Of a DNA stretch of 64,000 bases, positions 10,901 to 18,995 are shown one piece after another; position 1 is the stretch's first letter; each line of letters opens with the position of its first letter. The notes under the pieces are model-generated. The model worked only from the letters and a program-made list of their open reading frames with translations. It had not been told where the DNA came from and ran no database searches. Both the position numbers and the translations under genes were made by a program. Source of the DNA: Bacteroidales bacterium (GTDB taxonomy: Bacteria > Bacteroidota > Bacteroidia > Bacteroidales > UBA1715); assembly GCA_024402335.1 (NCBI GenBank), contig JAKSTZ010000002.1, positions 62,001 to 126,000 on the forward strand. The letters run 5' to 3'.

Positions 10901-11070
10901 TTTTGTTTCAAAGCCGATTGAAAATATTGTTGAGCAGCGCTATATTTTTGATTTTCAAACAAATCTACCGCCGTTGCGAATGCTGGTACCTGTTGTTCGT
11001 ATTTTTGTGCAGATGCCGCCATGCAACTGCCTAATACTAAAAGAATTAAAGAGGTCTTTAACTTGTTCAT
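7957..11070 (-). CDS. Large periplasmic tetratricopeptide-repeat protein
   Basis: 1037 aa from ATG 11070 (MNKLKTSLILLVLGSCMAASAQ), chosen because it gives a clean signal peptide; an in-frame ATG at 11094 would add eight residues ahead of it. Almost the whole mature protein is made of TPR units. Typical helix-pair signatures such as YEKALxxYEK, YKEALDCFEK and YNEALALYKDYI recur about every 34 residues from roughly residue 30 to 1000. The family acts as a protein-protein scaffold, here in the periplasm or at the inner face of the outer membrane. First gene of the operon with the barrel protein, rlmH and the nucleoside hydrolase. I see no enzymatic domain. Confidence 0.88.
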   Translation of the reverse strand: MNKLKTSLILLVLGSCMAASAQKYEQQVPAFATAVDLFENQKYSAAQQYFQSALKQNIGREQKTDASFYSAICALRLFNPDGVGYIQHFIENNPQYPRIYQAYFELGNYLFHEEQYKEALDCFEKTDIQRFTNSEVLEYFYKKAYSYYKMNDIANANNEEKKNSIYTEKSSYYELAKPLFREVKDNQRSPYSENALFYYSYIEYVDGNYETAMNGFMTLSDSSMFAPVVAPYICQIYYQNKEYDKLIQYGKKVETTINPKYLGDVYRVMAGAYYKTLQYQQALPYYEKYFASSPAPTKVEYYELGQLYYRLGEYQKAVDKFQNVTSENDTIAQNAYYHMADCYLKLGEKEKARNVFYACSQYSVFPEITENATFCYAKLTYELSFAPFNEAITAMQNFMNLYPKSKYMDEANGLMVKIFMSSRNYGDALKSLEGISNLSSDLKMAYQQIAYYRGLELFNNLDYKAAIEMFNKSMEYGIYDRVVNSYCLYWKAESNYKLQQYNEALALYKDYIIAQGAFGTQEYERAHYNIAYTYFEKEDYASAAMWYRKYIDLAKDKKSDIYTDALIRTGDSYYMLKDFASAVKYYGQAEKIGRYDVEYALFQEAFCQGLDGNQSGKITTLTTFLKTYVNSTYYDDALYEQAEAYMKVGENQKAIENYKNIINNYKSSSYVKRALLQYALLEYNSQNIDKALDMYKGIVEQYPGSQESVTALNMIQNIYRKKNDIDTYSTYLKQIGGYSDITEAHLDSLSYEVIEEAYLEGDCDKAMPLMQSYLQKYGDGFFKINVHYYLGDCLNFRGYQTEALPHFEYVIQQPKNGYTEQALVYASQILMNYFQYEQAIPYLVQLETTAEVKPNVLLSRKLQIEAYAKLKEYKKLIETVENFIVTEKATQDDKRWANMNAAIAYDSLADTTNALVKYRTVALEISTAEGSEAKYRAASLLFDQNRYSESEKEIIEFLEKNSPHQYWLGKSYILWAKIFIARNELFQARYTLQNVLQHYKIQDDGIINEVNDMLDLITDIEMQQKAQESQSVEIEQR

Positions 11071-11214
11071 AATATTATACACTATAACGCACAAATTTGA
11101 ATAAAAAAAATTGTATTTCTTTCGACAGTGAAATTAAGTTTTCAAAAACTTATAAACGGTTTTTTCTATACATTTTATTGTTTTTATCTTGTTGATTTTA
11201 TGACATAAAAAACG

Positions 11215-11245
11215 TTGTCGATTTCATAAAATTTTGACTACCTTG
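11215..11245 (+). promoter_or_regulatory. Candidate promoter of the DUF389 gene
   Basis: TTG (11215-11217) is followed after 21 nt by TACCTTG (11239-11245). This is one base short of the Bacteroidota TAnnTTTG element. It lies 24 bp before the ATG. Confidence 0.35.
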
Positions 11246-11268
11246 CTCAAAATTTAAATACTATCAAA

Positions 11269-12624
11269 ATGGATAAAAAATCTTTTACCGGGGTTTTAAA
11301 TTATTTTAAAAGTCTTATAAACATAGACAAAGACTGCGATGCACAGGCAACCATAAATAATATATCTCAAAATATAGAATTCAAAGGACTAAACGCATGG
11401 ATTTTAATCTTTGCCATTTTCCTTGCTTCCATCGGACTTAATGTGAATTCTACAGCTGTTATTATTGGTGCAATGCTTGTTTCCCCTCTTATGGGACCCA
11501 TTATTGGTATCGGTTTGTCTATTGGTATTAACGATTTGAAGTTGCTTAAAAAGTCATTAAAGAATTTATTTATAATGACAGCAATAAGTCTTTTAGTATC
11601 AACTGTTTATTTCTTGCTAACCCCACTTAGCGACGCACAGTCTGAATTACTTGCCCGTACCCGTCCGACTATCTTTGATGTGCTTATTGCTACATTCGGC
11701 GGCTTTGCCGGAATTGTTGCCTCCTCTCGTACGCAAGAGAAAACAACGGTCGTTTCCGGTGTTGCAATCGCAACAGCTTTAATGCCTCCACTTTGTACGG
11801 CAGGCTATGGTATTGGAACCGGACAAATGAACTATTTCTTTGGAGCTTTTTATTTGTTTTTTATCAACTCGTTCTTCATTGCATTAGCTACATTCCTCAT
11901 CGTTAAATATCTCAAATTCCCTGAAAAAGATTATGTTGACGATGCTCGTAGAAGACGAGTTCGTCACTATATTTTGCTATTTTCCCTTATTGTTATGATT
12001 CCAAGTGTTTTCATAGCACTTGGCGTGATAAAAGAAACCGCTTTCAACTCTGCTTCAATCAAATATGTTAATAGTATCGAACAAAGTGAACTATTTACGG
12101 AAACGCAAATAATTAAAAACTCACGTGATTTTAAGACAAAAACTATAGATATAGCTTTCGTTGGCAAACCATTGTCGGACGTTCAAATGCAATACCTACA
12201 GACGCATTTGAATGATTATGATTTAGGTAATGTAAATCTTAATATAAAGCAATCCGGAGCTGCCACATTCGATCTTAACAAACAATCGGAGTTGATACAA
12301 GATCTGTTTGAGAAAAAGGATGCAATAATAGAAAAGAACGAAGCCACTATTGCCGAGCTACAAAAACAAATTGAGACAATAAAATCAGCTTCGAAGTTAT
12401 CGGTTGTCGAACTTTCTAAAGAAATTCACGCCCTTTGTCCGAGCGTTGAAAAGGTTGCTTTAGGAGAAACTGAAAATTACGATGTAATGACAAACAAATC
12501 TAGTAAATCGCCGGTAGTTACGTTGTATTGGAATGGCAGTCCGAAAGAAGAATATGTGGACAAAATCACATCGTGGCTACGAATACGAATGAATGATTCA
12601 ACAGTGGAAGTTGAAAACAAGTAA
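11269..12624 (+). CDS. DUF389 domain membrane protein
   Basis: 451 aa. A short cytoplasmic N-terminus is followed by about six transmembrane helices (residues about 40-270). The conserved core contains IIGAMLVSPLMGPIIGIG and SGVAIATALMPPLCTAGYGI, which mark the DUF389 (TIGR00341-like) family. The C-terminal part (about 290-451) is soluble, with a charged coiled-coil-like segment near 340-375. The family is membrane-bound and functionally unassigned. The gene is divergent from the TPR operon and precedes guaA, with a separate promoter for guaA, so no functional tie is implied. Confidence 0.9.
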   Translation: MDKKSFTGVLNYFKSLINIDKDCDAQATINNISQNIEFKGLNAWILIFAIFLASIGLNVNSTAVIIGAMLVSPLMGPIIGIGLSIGINDLKLLKKSLKNLFIMTAISLLVSTVYFLLTPLSDAQSELLARTRPTIFDVLIATFGGFAGIVASSRTQEKTTVVSGVAIATALMPPLCTAGYGIGTGQMNYFFGAFYLFFINSFFIALATFLIVKYLKFPEKDYVDDARRRRVRHYILLFSLIVMIPSVFIALGVIKETAFNSASIKYVNSIEQSELFTETQIIKNSRDFKTKTIDIAFVGKPLSDVQMQYLQTHLNDYDLGNVNLNIKQSGAATFDLNKQSELIQDLFEKKDAIIEKNEATIAELQKQIETIKSASKLSVVELSKEIHALCPSVEKVALGETENYDVMTNKSSKSPVVTLYWNGSPKEEYVDKITSWLRIRMNDSTVEVENK

Positions 12625-12645
12625 GAAAATATTTACGAAACGTCG

Positions 12646-12674
12646 TTGTATTTAAGATAATCATACTATTTTTG
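12646..12674 (+). promoter_or_regulatory. Promoter of guaA
   Basis: TTG (12646-12648), 18-nt spacer, TATTTTTG (12667-12674), a full match to the Bacteroidota sigma-ABfr -33/-7 pattern. It lies 18 bp before the guaA ATG. Confidence 0.65.
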
Positions 12675-12692
12675 ACGCATAATAAATAAGCA

Positions 12693-14297
12693 ATGGAAAA
12701 AATCATCATTTTAGACTTCGGTTCGCAGACGACCCAACTTATTGGCCGCCGTGTTCGTGAACTGGACATGTTCTGTGAAATCGTTCCCTACAACAAGTTT
12801 CCAAAAGATGACAAAGATGTCATTGGTGTCATTTTAAGTGGTTCACCATTTAGTGTATATGACGAAAAAGCATTCAAGGTTGACTTGACGGATATCCGTG
12901 GTAAATACCCTATTTTAGGTATTTGTTATGGTGCTCAATTTATGGCGCAAACTTTTGGTGGCAAGGTTGAATCTGCCGGTACAAGAGAATATGGACGTGC
13001 AAACCTTTCTTCATTCGACAAAACTAACCCTCTTTTACAAGGATTGGACGACAATTCGCAAGTTTGGATGAGCCACGGTGACACGATTACAAAACTTCCT
13101 GCTAATGCGAAGAAAATCGCTTCAACAGATAAAGTTGAATATGCGGCATATCAATTTGAAGGTGAACAAGTATGGGGCGTACAATTCCATCCTGAAGTGT
13201 TCCACTCTGTTCAAGGTACATTATTATTGAAAAACTTTGTTGTCGGCATTTGTGGTGGCAAACAATCTTGGAGTCCTGCTTCATTTGTTGAAACAACTGT
13301 TGCCGAATTAAAGGCTCAACTTGGAAACGACCGTGTTATCCTTGGTTTGAGTGGCGGTGTTGACTCTTCGGTTGCCGCAGTTCTTTTAAACAAAGCTATT
13401 GGTAAAAACCTTACTTGTATTTTCGTTGACCATGGTATGCTTCGTAAGGATGAATTCAAGAATGTACTTCACGATTACGAATGTCTTGGTTTGAACGTAA
13501 TTGGCGTTGACGCAAGCGAAAAATTCTTCAAAGAATTGGAAGGTGTTACCGAACCTGAACGTAAACGTAAGATTATTGGTGCCGGTTTTATCGATGTGTT
13601 CGATGCTGAAGCACAAAAAATCACCGATGCAAAATGGTTGGCTCAAGGAACTATTTATCCAGACCGTATTGAAAGTTTGAGCATTACCGGTATGGTTATC
13701 AAGAGTCACCACAATGTAGGTGGACTTCCAGAAAAAATGCACTTACAACTATGTGAACCATTGAAATGGTTGTTCAAAGACGAAGTTCGTCGTGTTGGTC
13801 GCCAAATGGGTATGCCAGAGCATTTGATTACACGTCACCCATTCCCTGGACCAGGTTTGGCTGTTCGTATCTTAGGTGACATTACAAGAGAAAAAGTTCG
13901 CATCCTTCAAGATGCAGACGATATATTCATTCAAGGTTTACGCGATTGGAAGGTAAAACTAAGTGGCGAAGAAGCTCGTAAGGTTTTGGCTGCCGGCGTT
14001 CCAGCAGATATGACAAACGGAGAAATTGAAGTTTCTTTGTACGATCAAATCTGGCAAGCTGGCGTTGTTTTATTGCCAATCAAGAGCGTAGGCGTTATGG
14101 GTGATGAAAGAACATACGAACGTGCTGTTGCATTACGTGCCGTTACAAGTACCGATGCAATGACAGCAGACTGGGCTCACCTACCATACGAATTCATGGC
14201 AAAAGTTTCCAACGATATCATAAATAAAGTTAAAGGTGTAAACCGAGTATGCTACGACATCTCGTCAAAACCACCTTCAACAATAGAGTGGGAATAA
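12693..14297 (+). CDS. guaA: GMP synthase (glutamine-hydrolysing)
   Basis: Converts XMP, ATP and glutamine to GMP in the cytoplasm. The N-terminal class I glutamine amidotransferase has the nucleophile Cys78 (LGICYGAQ) and the His-Glu of FHPEVFHS. The ATP pyrophosphatase domain has the P-loop LSGGVDSS (about 219-226). The C-terminal dimerisation domain ends in KPPSTIEWE, as expected. Length 534 aa, slightly longer than many bacterial GuaA (about 510-525). Own promoter upstream and a strong terminator immediately downstream, so it is monocistronic. Confidence 0.98.
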   Translation: MEKIIILDFGSQTTQLIGRRVRELDMFCEIVPYNKFPKDDKDVIGVILSGSPFSVYDEKAFKVDLTDIRGKYPILGICYGAQFMAQTFGGKVESAGTREYGRANLSSFDKTNPLLQGLDDNSQVWMSHGDTITKLPANAKKIASTDKVEYAAYQFEGEQVWGVQFHPEVFHSVQGTLLLKNFVVGICGGKQSWSPASFVETTVAELKAQLGNDRVILGLSGGVDSSVAAVLLNKAIGKNLTCIFVDHGMLRKDEFKNVLHDYECLGLNVIGVDASEKFFKELEGVTEPERKRKIIGAGFIDVFDAEAQKITDAKWLAQGTIYPDRIESLSITGMVIKSHHNVGGLPEKMHLQLCEPLKWLFKDEVRRVGRQMGMPEHLITRHPFPGPGLAVRILGDITREKVRILQDADDIFIQGLRDWKVKLSGEEARKVLAAGVPADMTNGEIEVSLYDQIWQAGVVLLPIKSVGVMGDERTYERAVALRAVTSTDAMTADWAHLPYEFMAKVSNDIINKVKGVNRVCYDISSKPPSTIEWE

Positions 14298-14302
14298 AAA
14301 AC

Positions 14303-14334
14303 AAAAGGGGATGCAAAAAAACATCCCCTTTTTT
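14303..14334 (+). terminator. Rho-independent terminator after guaA
   Basis: The GGGGATG stem pairs with CATCCCC around an A-rich loop, followed by six T. It starts 5 bp after the guaA stop. Confidence 0.9.
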
Positions 14335-14358
14335 GTTGAGTTTACTGAAATATATCAC

Positions 14359-14384
14359 TTGTAACAAAAAAAGTATTATCTTTG
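14359..14384 (+). promoter_or_regulatory. Promoter of the DUF4301 gene
   Basis: TTG (14359-14361) and a perfect TATCTTTG (14377-14384) with a 15-nt spacer, somewhat short. It lies 22 bp before the chosen start. Confidence 0.5.
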
Positions 14385-14406
14385 AAAGATAAATTAAAGT
14401 TTGTGT

Positions 14407-15972
14407 ATGTTTTCAGAATCTAATCTTCACGAAATTCAGTTCCACGGACTAACCTTGGAACAGGTCGAGAAACAAATCAAACGATTTGAGACAGGTTTTT
14501 CCCCTATGAATATTGTCGCTCCTGCAACATTGGAATGCGGCATCAAACATTTCGAAGACGATGAAATCGCCGACTTCGCAAAGTTGTACGAAAAGAAAAA
14601 ACGCCATAAGAAAATGGTGAAATTTGTTCCTGCATCAGGAGCTGCTTCTCGTATGTTTAAGATGTTATTCACACTTTTAAATGAATATGACGGAAGCGAA
14701 GAATCATATAATAAATTCTTTACAAAAACAGGACTTCATACTCCTAAAAACTTCATAGATGAACTACCAAAATTTGCATTCTACGAAGATTTAGTTGCTG
14801 TTTTAGCTAAAGACGGATTTGATATCAACACTTTATTGGCAAAGAAAGATTACAAGCCTATACTTGAATATTTGCTTACGGCTAAAGGTTTGAACTACGG
14901 TAATTTGCCGAAAGGATTATTGCAGTTCCACAAATATGCCACAGAAAACCGTACTCCGTTAGAAGAACACATGGTTGAAGGTGCATTGTATGCAAAAAAT
15001 CACAATAAAGATGTGAATTTGCATTTCACTGTTTCGCCAGAATTTATGGATGGCTTCAAGAATAAGGTGATAGATGTAAAAGCGAAATATCAGTCAAATT
15101 TCTCTGTAAAATATTATGTCGATTACAGCATACAAAAGCCTACGACAGATACAATTGCAGTGAATCCCGACAATACTCCATTCCAAAATGCTGATGGAAC
15201 CCTCCTATTCCGTCCTGCGGGCCATGGAGCATTAATCGAAAATTTGAACGAATTAAACTACGATATAATCTTCATTAAAAATATAGACAACATTGTTCCT
15301 GATGATTATAAAGATACTACAACGCTGTATAAAAAAGCACTTGCTGGTATTCTTATCCATTATCAGTCGGAAATATTCCATTTCTATAAGAAAATCAGAG
15401 GTTGCAGACATTTGTCTGACAAACGATTGCGCAAAGCAATAGATTTCCTTCAGAACGAATTATACTATATGCTGCCTGAAGGTTTCGAGAATTGGGCACG
15501 CAATGATTGTAAAGATTATTTAATTGAAATTCTTCACCGACCTATTCGTGTATGCGGTATGGTGAAAAATGAAGGCGAGCCAGGCGGCGGACCATTTTTT
15601 GTACTAGAGAAAGACGGTGCAAAAACATTGCAAATTATTGAAAAAGCGCAAATTGACACAAAATCTAAAGAACAGGAACAGATTTTCAATCAATCAACGC
15701 ACTTCAATCCGGTAGATCTTGTTTGTGCGGTAAAAGATTACGACGACAAGAAATTCGACTTGACAAAATATATAGACGAAGAAGCCGGCATAATCACATC
15801 AAAAAGTAAAGACGGTAAAGAATTGAAGGCATTGGAGCTTCCAGGATTATGGAACGGTGCAATGTCAAACTGGAACACTATCTTTGTAGAAGTGCCTTCT
15901 ATAACCTTTAATCCAGTAAAAGAAGTAAATGATTTACTTAGAAAAGAACATCAACAACAAAAACAATCTTAA
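14407..15972 (+). CDS. DUF4301 family protein
   Basis: 521 aa; start ATG 14407 (MFSESNL), since the only upstream in-frame start is TTG 14401. The sequence has the nucleotidyltransferase-like PASGAASRMFK near residue 80, LFRPAGHGALIENLN near 275 and a glycine-rich GEPGGGPFFV near 395, all conserved in DUF4301 proteins of Bacteroidota. The G-A-x-S-R-M/F pattern resembles the P-loop of sugar-phosphate nucleotidyltransferases, which hints at a nucleotide-binding fold, but the reaction is unknown. It is followed 12 bp later by comA and crcB, a possible operon. Confidence 0.88.
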   Translation: MFSESNLHEIQFHGLTLEQVEKQIKRFETGFSPMNIVAPATLECGIKHFEDDEIADFAKLYEKKKRHKKMVKFVPASGAASRMFKMLFTLLNEYDGSEESYNKFFTKTGLHTPKNFIDELPKFAFYEDLVAVLAKDGFDINTLLAKKDYKPILEYLLTAKGLNYGNLPKGLLQFHKYATENRTPLEEHMVEGALYAKNHNKDVNLHFTVSPEFMDGFKNKVIDVKAKYQSNFSVKYYVDYSIQKPTTDTIAVNPDNTPFQNADGTLLFRPAGHGALIENLNELNYDIIFIKNIDNIVPDDYKDTTTLYKKALAGILIHYQSEIFHFYKKIRGCRHLSDKRLRKAIDFLQNELYYMLPEGFENWARNDCKDYLIEILHRPIRVCGMVKNEGEPGGGPFFVLEKDGAKTLQIIEKAQIDTKSKEQEQIFNQSTHFNPVDLVCAVKDYDDKKFDLTKYIDEEAGIITSKSKDGKELKALELPGLWNGAMSNWNTIFVEVPSITFNPVKEVNDLLRKEHQQQKQS

Positions 15973-15984
15973 ATTAAAAATACA

Positions 15985-16761
15985 ATGAATTTCCCATTAG
16001 ATTTTATTCCTAACAGAGAAGCAAAGCCTCGTACAATTGGCCAAACTATGGTCATAGATAAAGGATTAACTTGCGTTGAAGCAGAAGGTATGGCACAAGA
16101 TGCCGGCGACTTTATTGATTATGCAAAATTAGGATTTGGAACAGGTTTAGTAACAAAAAATATTGAACGTAAGATTGCTATTTATAAAGAAGCTAACATT
16201 ACTCCATATTTTGGCGGTACTCTATTTGAATTATTTGTAATCAGAAACCAATTTGATGAATACCAAAAGTTTATCAGCAAATATGGTATCACAATGTGCG
16301 AGGTTAGCGATGGTTCAATGTATATGCCTAAAGAAGATAAACTTCGCTATATTAAAGAATTGAAGAAAAACTTCAATGTAATTTCCGAAGTTGGTTCTAA
16401 AGATGCTTCTGTAGAAATTCCAACAGATAAATGGATAGAACTAATTAAAGCAGAATTAGAAGCTGGTTCACAAAAAGTTATTACTGAAGCACGCGAAAGT
16501 GGAACTATCGGTATCTACAAAAAAGATGGTTCTGCAAATACAGAATTAATAGACACTATTATCGCTAATTTCGACATAAACAAAATCATGTGGGAAGCTC
16601 CTCACAAACCACAACAAGCTATGTTTATCAAAATGCTTGGAGCAAATGTAAACTTGGGAAATATCGCCACTAACGAAGTAATCGCTCTTGAAGCTCTTCG
16701 TATGGGTTTCCGTGGAGATACGTTCTTCCAATTTTTACCAGATAATTTGAAACAAAAATAA
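15985..16761 (+). CDS. comA: Phosphosulfolactate synthase-like protein (ComA/HSA32 family)
   Basis: 258 aa TIM-barrel protein. Family members add sulfite to phosphoenolpyruvate to give phosphosulfolactate, the first step of coenzyme M synthesis in methanogens; B. subtilis YitD is a bacterial member. Visible signatures are DYAKLGFGT (about 46-54), YFGGTLFE (about 73-80), ISEVGSKD (about 132-139), EARESGTIG (about 171-179) and WEAPHKPQQ (about 203-211). No comB, comC, comD or comE homologue is nearby, so coenzyme M is unlikely as the product. Plants have an HSA32 paralogue not known to make phosphosulfolactate, so the substrate is uncertain. The stop overlaps the crcB start (TAATG). Confidence 0.85.
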   Translation: MNFPLDFIPNREAKPRTIGQTMVIDKGLTCVEAEGMAQDAGDFIDYAKLGFGTGLVTKNIERKIAIYKEANITPYFGGTLFELFVIRNQFDEYQKFISKYGITMCEVSDGSMYMPKEDKLRYIKELKKNFNVISEVGSKDASVEIPTDKWIELIKAELEAGSQKVITEARESGTIGIYKKDGSANTELIDTIIANFDINKIMWEAPHKPQQAMFIKMLGANVNLGNIATNEVIALEALRMGFRGDTFFQFLPDNLKQK

Positions 16762-17141
16762 TGTTTCAAAACATCATATTTATAGGATTGGGAAGTTGCC
16801 TCGGGGGCGTACTCCGTTGGCTTCTATCCCAATTTTTACAACGATATTCTTTTTACCACTATCCTCTCGGCACATTTGCCGTCAATGTAATTGGCTGTTT
16901 CTGCATCGGACTTTTTTATGCCCTGTTCGATAAATATGCCTGTGAAAACACGTCTCTAAAATTGTTTTGCACTGTAGGATTTTGCGGTAGTTTCACAACC
17001 TTCTCTACTTTTATGAATGAAAACGTGTCCTTGTTGCAAGACGGACATGTTACCATTTCATTCGTGTATCTCCTCGCCAGTCTTTGCTTTGGCGCTTGTG
17101 CATTGTCGCTTGGAACATTCGCAGGAAAGGCTATCGCCTAA
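16761..17141 (+). CDS. crcB: Fluoride ion channel CrcB/FluC
   Basis: 126 aa with four transmembrane helices. Family signatures are the N-terminal GGVLRWLLSQ, the GTFAVNVIGCF segment and GFCGSFTTFSTF, whose Phe and Thr/Ser residues line the fluoride pore. Members work as dual-topology dimers in the inner membrane and export F-. There is no fluoride riboswitch directly upstream, because the start overlaps the comA stop by one base. Expression therefore depends on the upstream promoter. Confidence 0.95.
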   Translation: MFQNIIFIGLGSCLGGVLRWLLSQFLQRYSFYHYPLGTFAVNVIGCFCIGLFYALFDKYACENTSLKLFCTVGFCGSFTTFSTFMNENVSLLQDGHVTISFVYLLASLCFGACALSLGTFAGKAIA

Positions 17142-17174
17142 ATCTGTGAATATTTCGTGAATATGTTTTTTTGC

Positions 17175-17190
17175 AGTGGATTTATCCACT
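17175..17190. promoter_or_regulatory. Palindromic operator-like site
   Basis: agtggat-tt-atccact, a perfect 7-bp inverted repeat with a 2-bp centre, located between crcB and the exonuclease gene just upstream of the -7 element at 17204. Two direct repeats gtgaatat (17146-17153 and 17157-17164), spaced one helical turn apart, precede it. Confidence 0.4.
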
Positions 17191-17203
17191 ACTACGAAAA
17201 TTA

Positions 17204-17211
17204 TATTTTTG
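17204..17211 (+). promoter_or_regulatory. -7 element for the exonuclease gene
   Basis: TATTTTTG matches TAnnTTTG and lies 8 bp before the chosen ATG at 17220. No well-spaced -33 TTG is visible, so the promoter may need an activator. Confidence 0.4.
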
Positions 17212-17219
17212 TATTGAAA

Positions 17220-17822
17220 ATGGAAGAAAAACTACGTACATATCCGACTATAACTGCTGTATCCAAAGAGGAATTGGAAGAATACCCTATTTGCTCTTTC
17301 GAAGGCCCTATTCATGTTATAGACAACCGTAAAGATGTAGAAAAAGCAGCACGTTTTCTTTCGCAAAAGACTATTCTTGGATTCGATACGGAAACTCGTC
17401 CTTCATTCACGAAAAATAAAACGAACGGCGTTGCACTATTACAATTAAGCGACGAAAATGAAGCTTTTCTTTTTCAATTAAAAAAGACTGGTCTCCCCGA
17501 TAGTTTGGCTGCAATTCTAAGTAATTCCAATATAGGTAAAGTTGGCGTTGCTGTCCGTGATGATATTCGAATATTACAAAAATTAAATCCATTTCAAGCT
17601 GAGAATTTCATTGAATTACAAACAATTGCAAAACAGTTGCAGATAGATGCGTTGGGCTTACGAAAATTGACACCTATCGCATTAGGTTTTCGTATTTCAA
17701 AACGTCAGCAATTGTCAAATTGGGAAAATCCGGTACGTACCGAAGCACAGCAGCGTTATGCAGCAACAGATGCTTGGGTTAGCCTTAAAATATATCAACA
17801 ATTACATCCATACATAGTATGA
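17220..17822 (+). CDS. 3'-5' exonuclease domain protein (DEDDy, RNase D-like)
   Basis: 200 aa. Exonuclease I motif GFDTETRPSF (Asp56 and Glu58), motif II VGVAVRDDIRIL (about 116-127) and motif III RYAATDAW (about 178-185) give the DEDD metal-binding set, with the Tyr of the DEDDy subtype. There is no HRDC domain, so it is the short single-domain form. It probably trims RNA or DNA 3' ends. I chose ATG 17220 (MEEKLRTYP) because an upstream in-frame start at 17157 would place the promoter element inside the gene. The stop overlaps the methyltransferase start (ATGA). Confidence 0.92.
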   Translation: MEEKLRTYPTITAVSKEELEEYPICSFEGPIHVIDNRKDVEKAARFLSQKTILGFDTETRPSFTKNKTNGVALLQLSDENEAFLFQLKKTGLPDSLAAILSNSNIGKVGVAVRDDIRILQKLNPFQAENFIELQTIAKQLQIDALGLRKLTPIALGFRISKRQQLSNWENPVRTEAQQRYAATDAWVSLKIYQQLHPYIV

Positions 17823-18994
17823 TACGAATTACCTTACGTCCCGGCAAAGAACAGAGTGTGAAACGTTTACACCCTTGGATTTTTTCTGGTGCAATAGCCA
17901 AAATGACAAGTGAACCAGAGGAAGGCGAACTTGTTCAAGTATATTCTGCAGACAAAGAATTTCTTGCAGTCGGTCATTACCAAAAATCATCCATTGCCGT
18001 TCGTATATTGAGTTTTGAAGACATAGAAATCAATCAAAAATTTTGGAACGAACGTATAGAGTCTGCTTTCAATTACCGCAAACAATTAGGCTTGGTAAAC
18101 AATTCTGAGACAAACTGTTTCCGTCTTGTTCACGGCGAAGGTGATAATCTTTCTGGCTTGGTGATAGATTATTACAATGGCACTGCCGTTGTTCAATGCC
18201 ATTCTGTCGGCATGTATAAAAATCTAGATTGTATCGTAAAGGCATTACAATCCGTTATGGGCGATTGTTTAACGGCAATCTATAATAAAAGTGAGAGTAC
18301 TCTCCCATTTAAAGCCGGCGTAGAAAATGCCGATGGTCTTTTGTGGGGAGAAATTAAGACGGAAAATGCTCTGGAATACGGCAATACCTTCTTTATTGAT
18401 TGGATTCAAGGTCAAAAAACAGGATTTTTCATAGACCAACGCGAAAACCGTAAATTAGTTGAATACTATTCTAAAGGAAAATCGGTATTAAATACATTCT
18501 GTTACACCGGAGGTTTCTCTGTTTATGCACTTCGTGGTGGCGCAAATAAAGTCGTTTCTGTTGACTGTTCCGCACGTGCTATTGAATTAACGGACAAAAC
18601 CGTCGCATTGAATTTCCCTGACGCAGCACATAGTTCTGTTGTAAGCGACACATTCAAATATCTTGAAAACAACAAGGATGAATTTGATTTAATCATACTT
18701 GACCCTCCTGCTTTTGCTAAACATGGCAAAGTCTTGAACAACGCACTACAAGGTTATAAGCGATTGAATATGAAAGCAATCGAGCAAATCAAGAAAGGCG
18801 GAATTTTATTTACTTTTTCATGTTCTCAGGCTGTAAGCAAGGAAGATTTTCGTAAATCGGTGTTTGCTGCGGCAGCTAACACAAAACGTAAAGTTCGTAT
18901 CCTGCATCAGCTGACACAACCGGCCGATCATCCTATCAGCATTTATCATCCAGAAGGTGAATATTTAAAAGGATTAGTCTTACAAGTTGAATAA
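17819..18994 (+). CDS. Class I SAM-dependent rRNA methyltransferase, RlmI/RlmK type
   Basis: 391 aa. The N-terminal PUA domain (about 1-75) contains RLHPWIFSGAI. An RFM-like middle region precedes GQKTGFFIDQR (198-208). The SAM motif NTFCYTGGFS is at 225-234 and the catalytic LDPPAFAK at 294-301. E. coli RlmI makes m5C1962 in 23S rRNA, and this family is the closest match I recognise. Start ATG 17819 overlaps the stop of the exonuclease gene, so the two are translationally coupled. Both act on RNA. The exact target nucleotide is inferred from the family only. Confidence 0.92.
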   Translation: MIRITLRPGKEQSVKRLHPWIFSGAIAKMTSEPEEGELVQVYSADKEFLAVGHYQKSSIAVRILSFEDIEINQKFWNERIESAFNYRKQLGLVNNSETNCFRLVHGEGDNLSGLVIDYYNGTAVVQCHSVGMYKNLDCIVKALQSVMGDCLTAIYNKSESTLPFKAGVENADGLLWGEIKTENALEYGNTFFIDWIQGQKTGFFIDQRENRKLVEYYSKGKSVLNTFCYTGGFSVYALRGGANKVVSVDCSARAIELTDKTVALNFPDAAHSSVVSDTFKYLENNKDEFDLIILDPPAFAKHGKVLNNALQGYKRLNMKAIEQIKKGGILFTFSCSQAVSKEDFRKSVFAAAANTKRKVRILHQLTQPADHPISIYHPEGEYLKGLVLQVE

Positions 18995-18995
18995 T

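Noticed and set aside
16700-16761. Possible fluoride riboswitch ahead of crcB
   Set aside because: The crcB start overlaps the comA stop, leaving no non-coding leader.
17181-17190. DnaA-box-like ttatccact as a sign of a replication origin
   Set aside because: A single imperfect copy, no cluster of boxes, and no dnaA/dnaN nearby; better explained as half of a palindrome.
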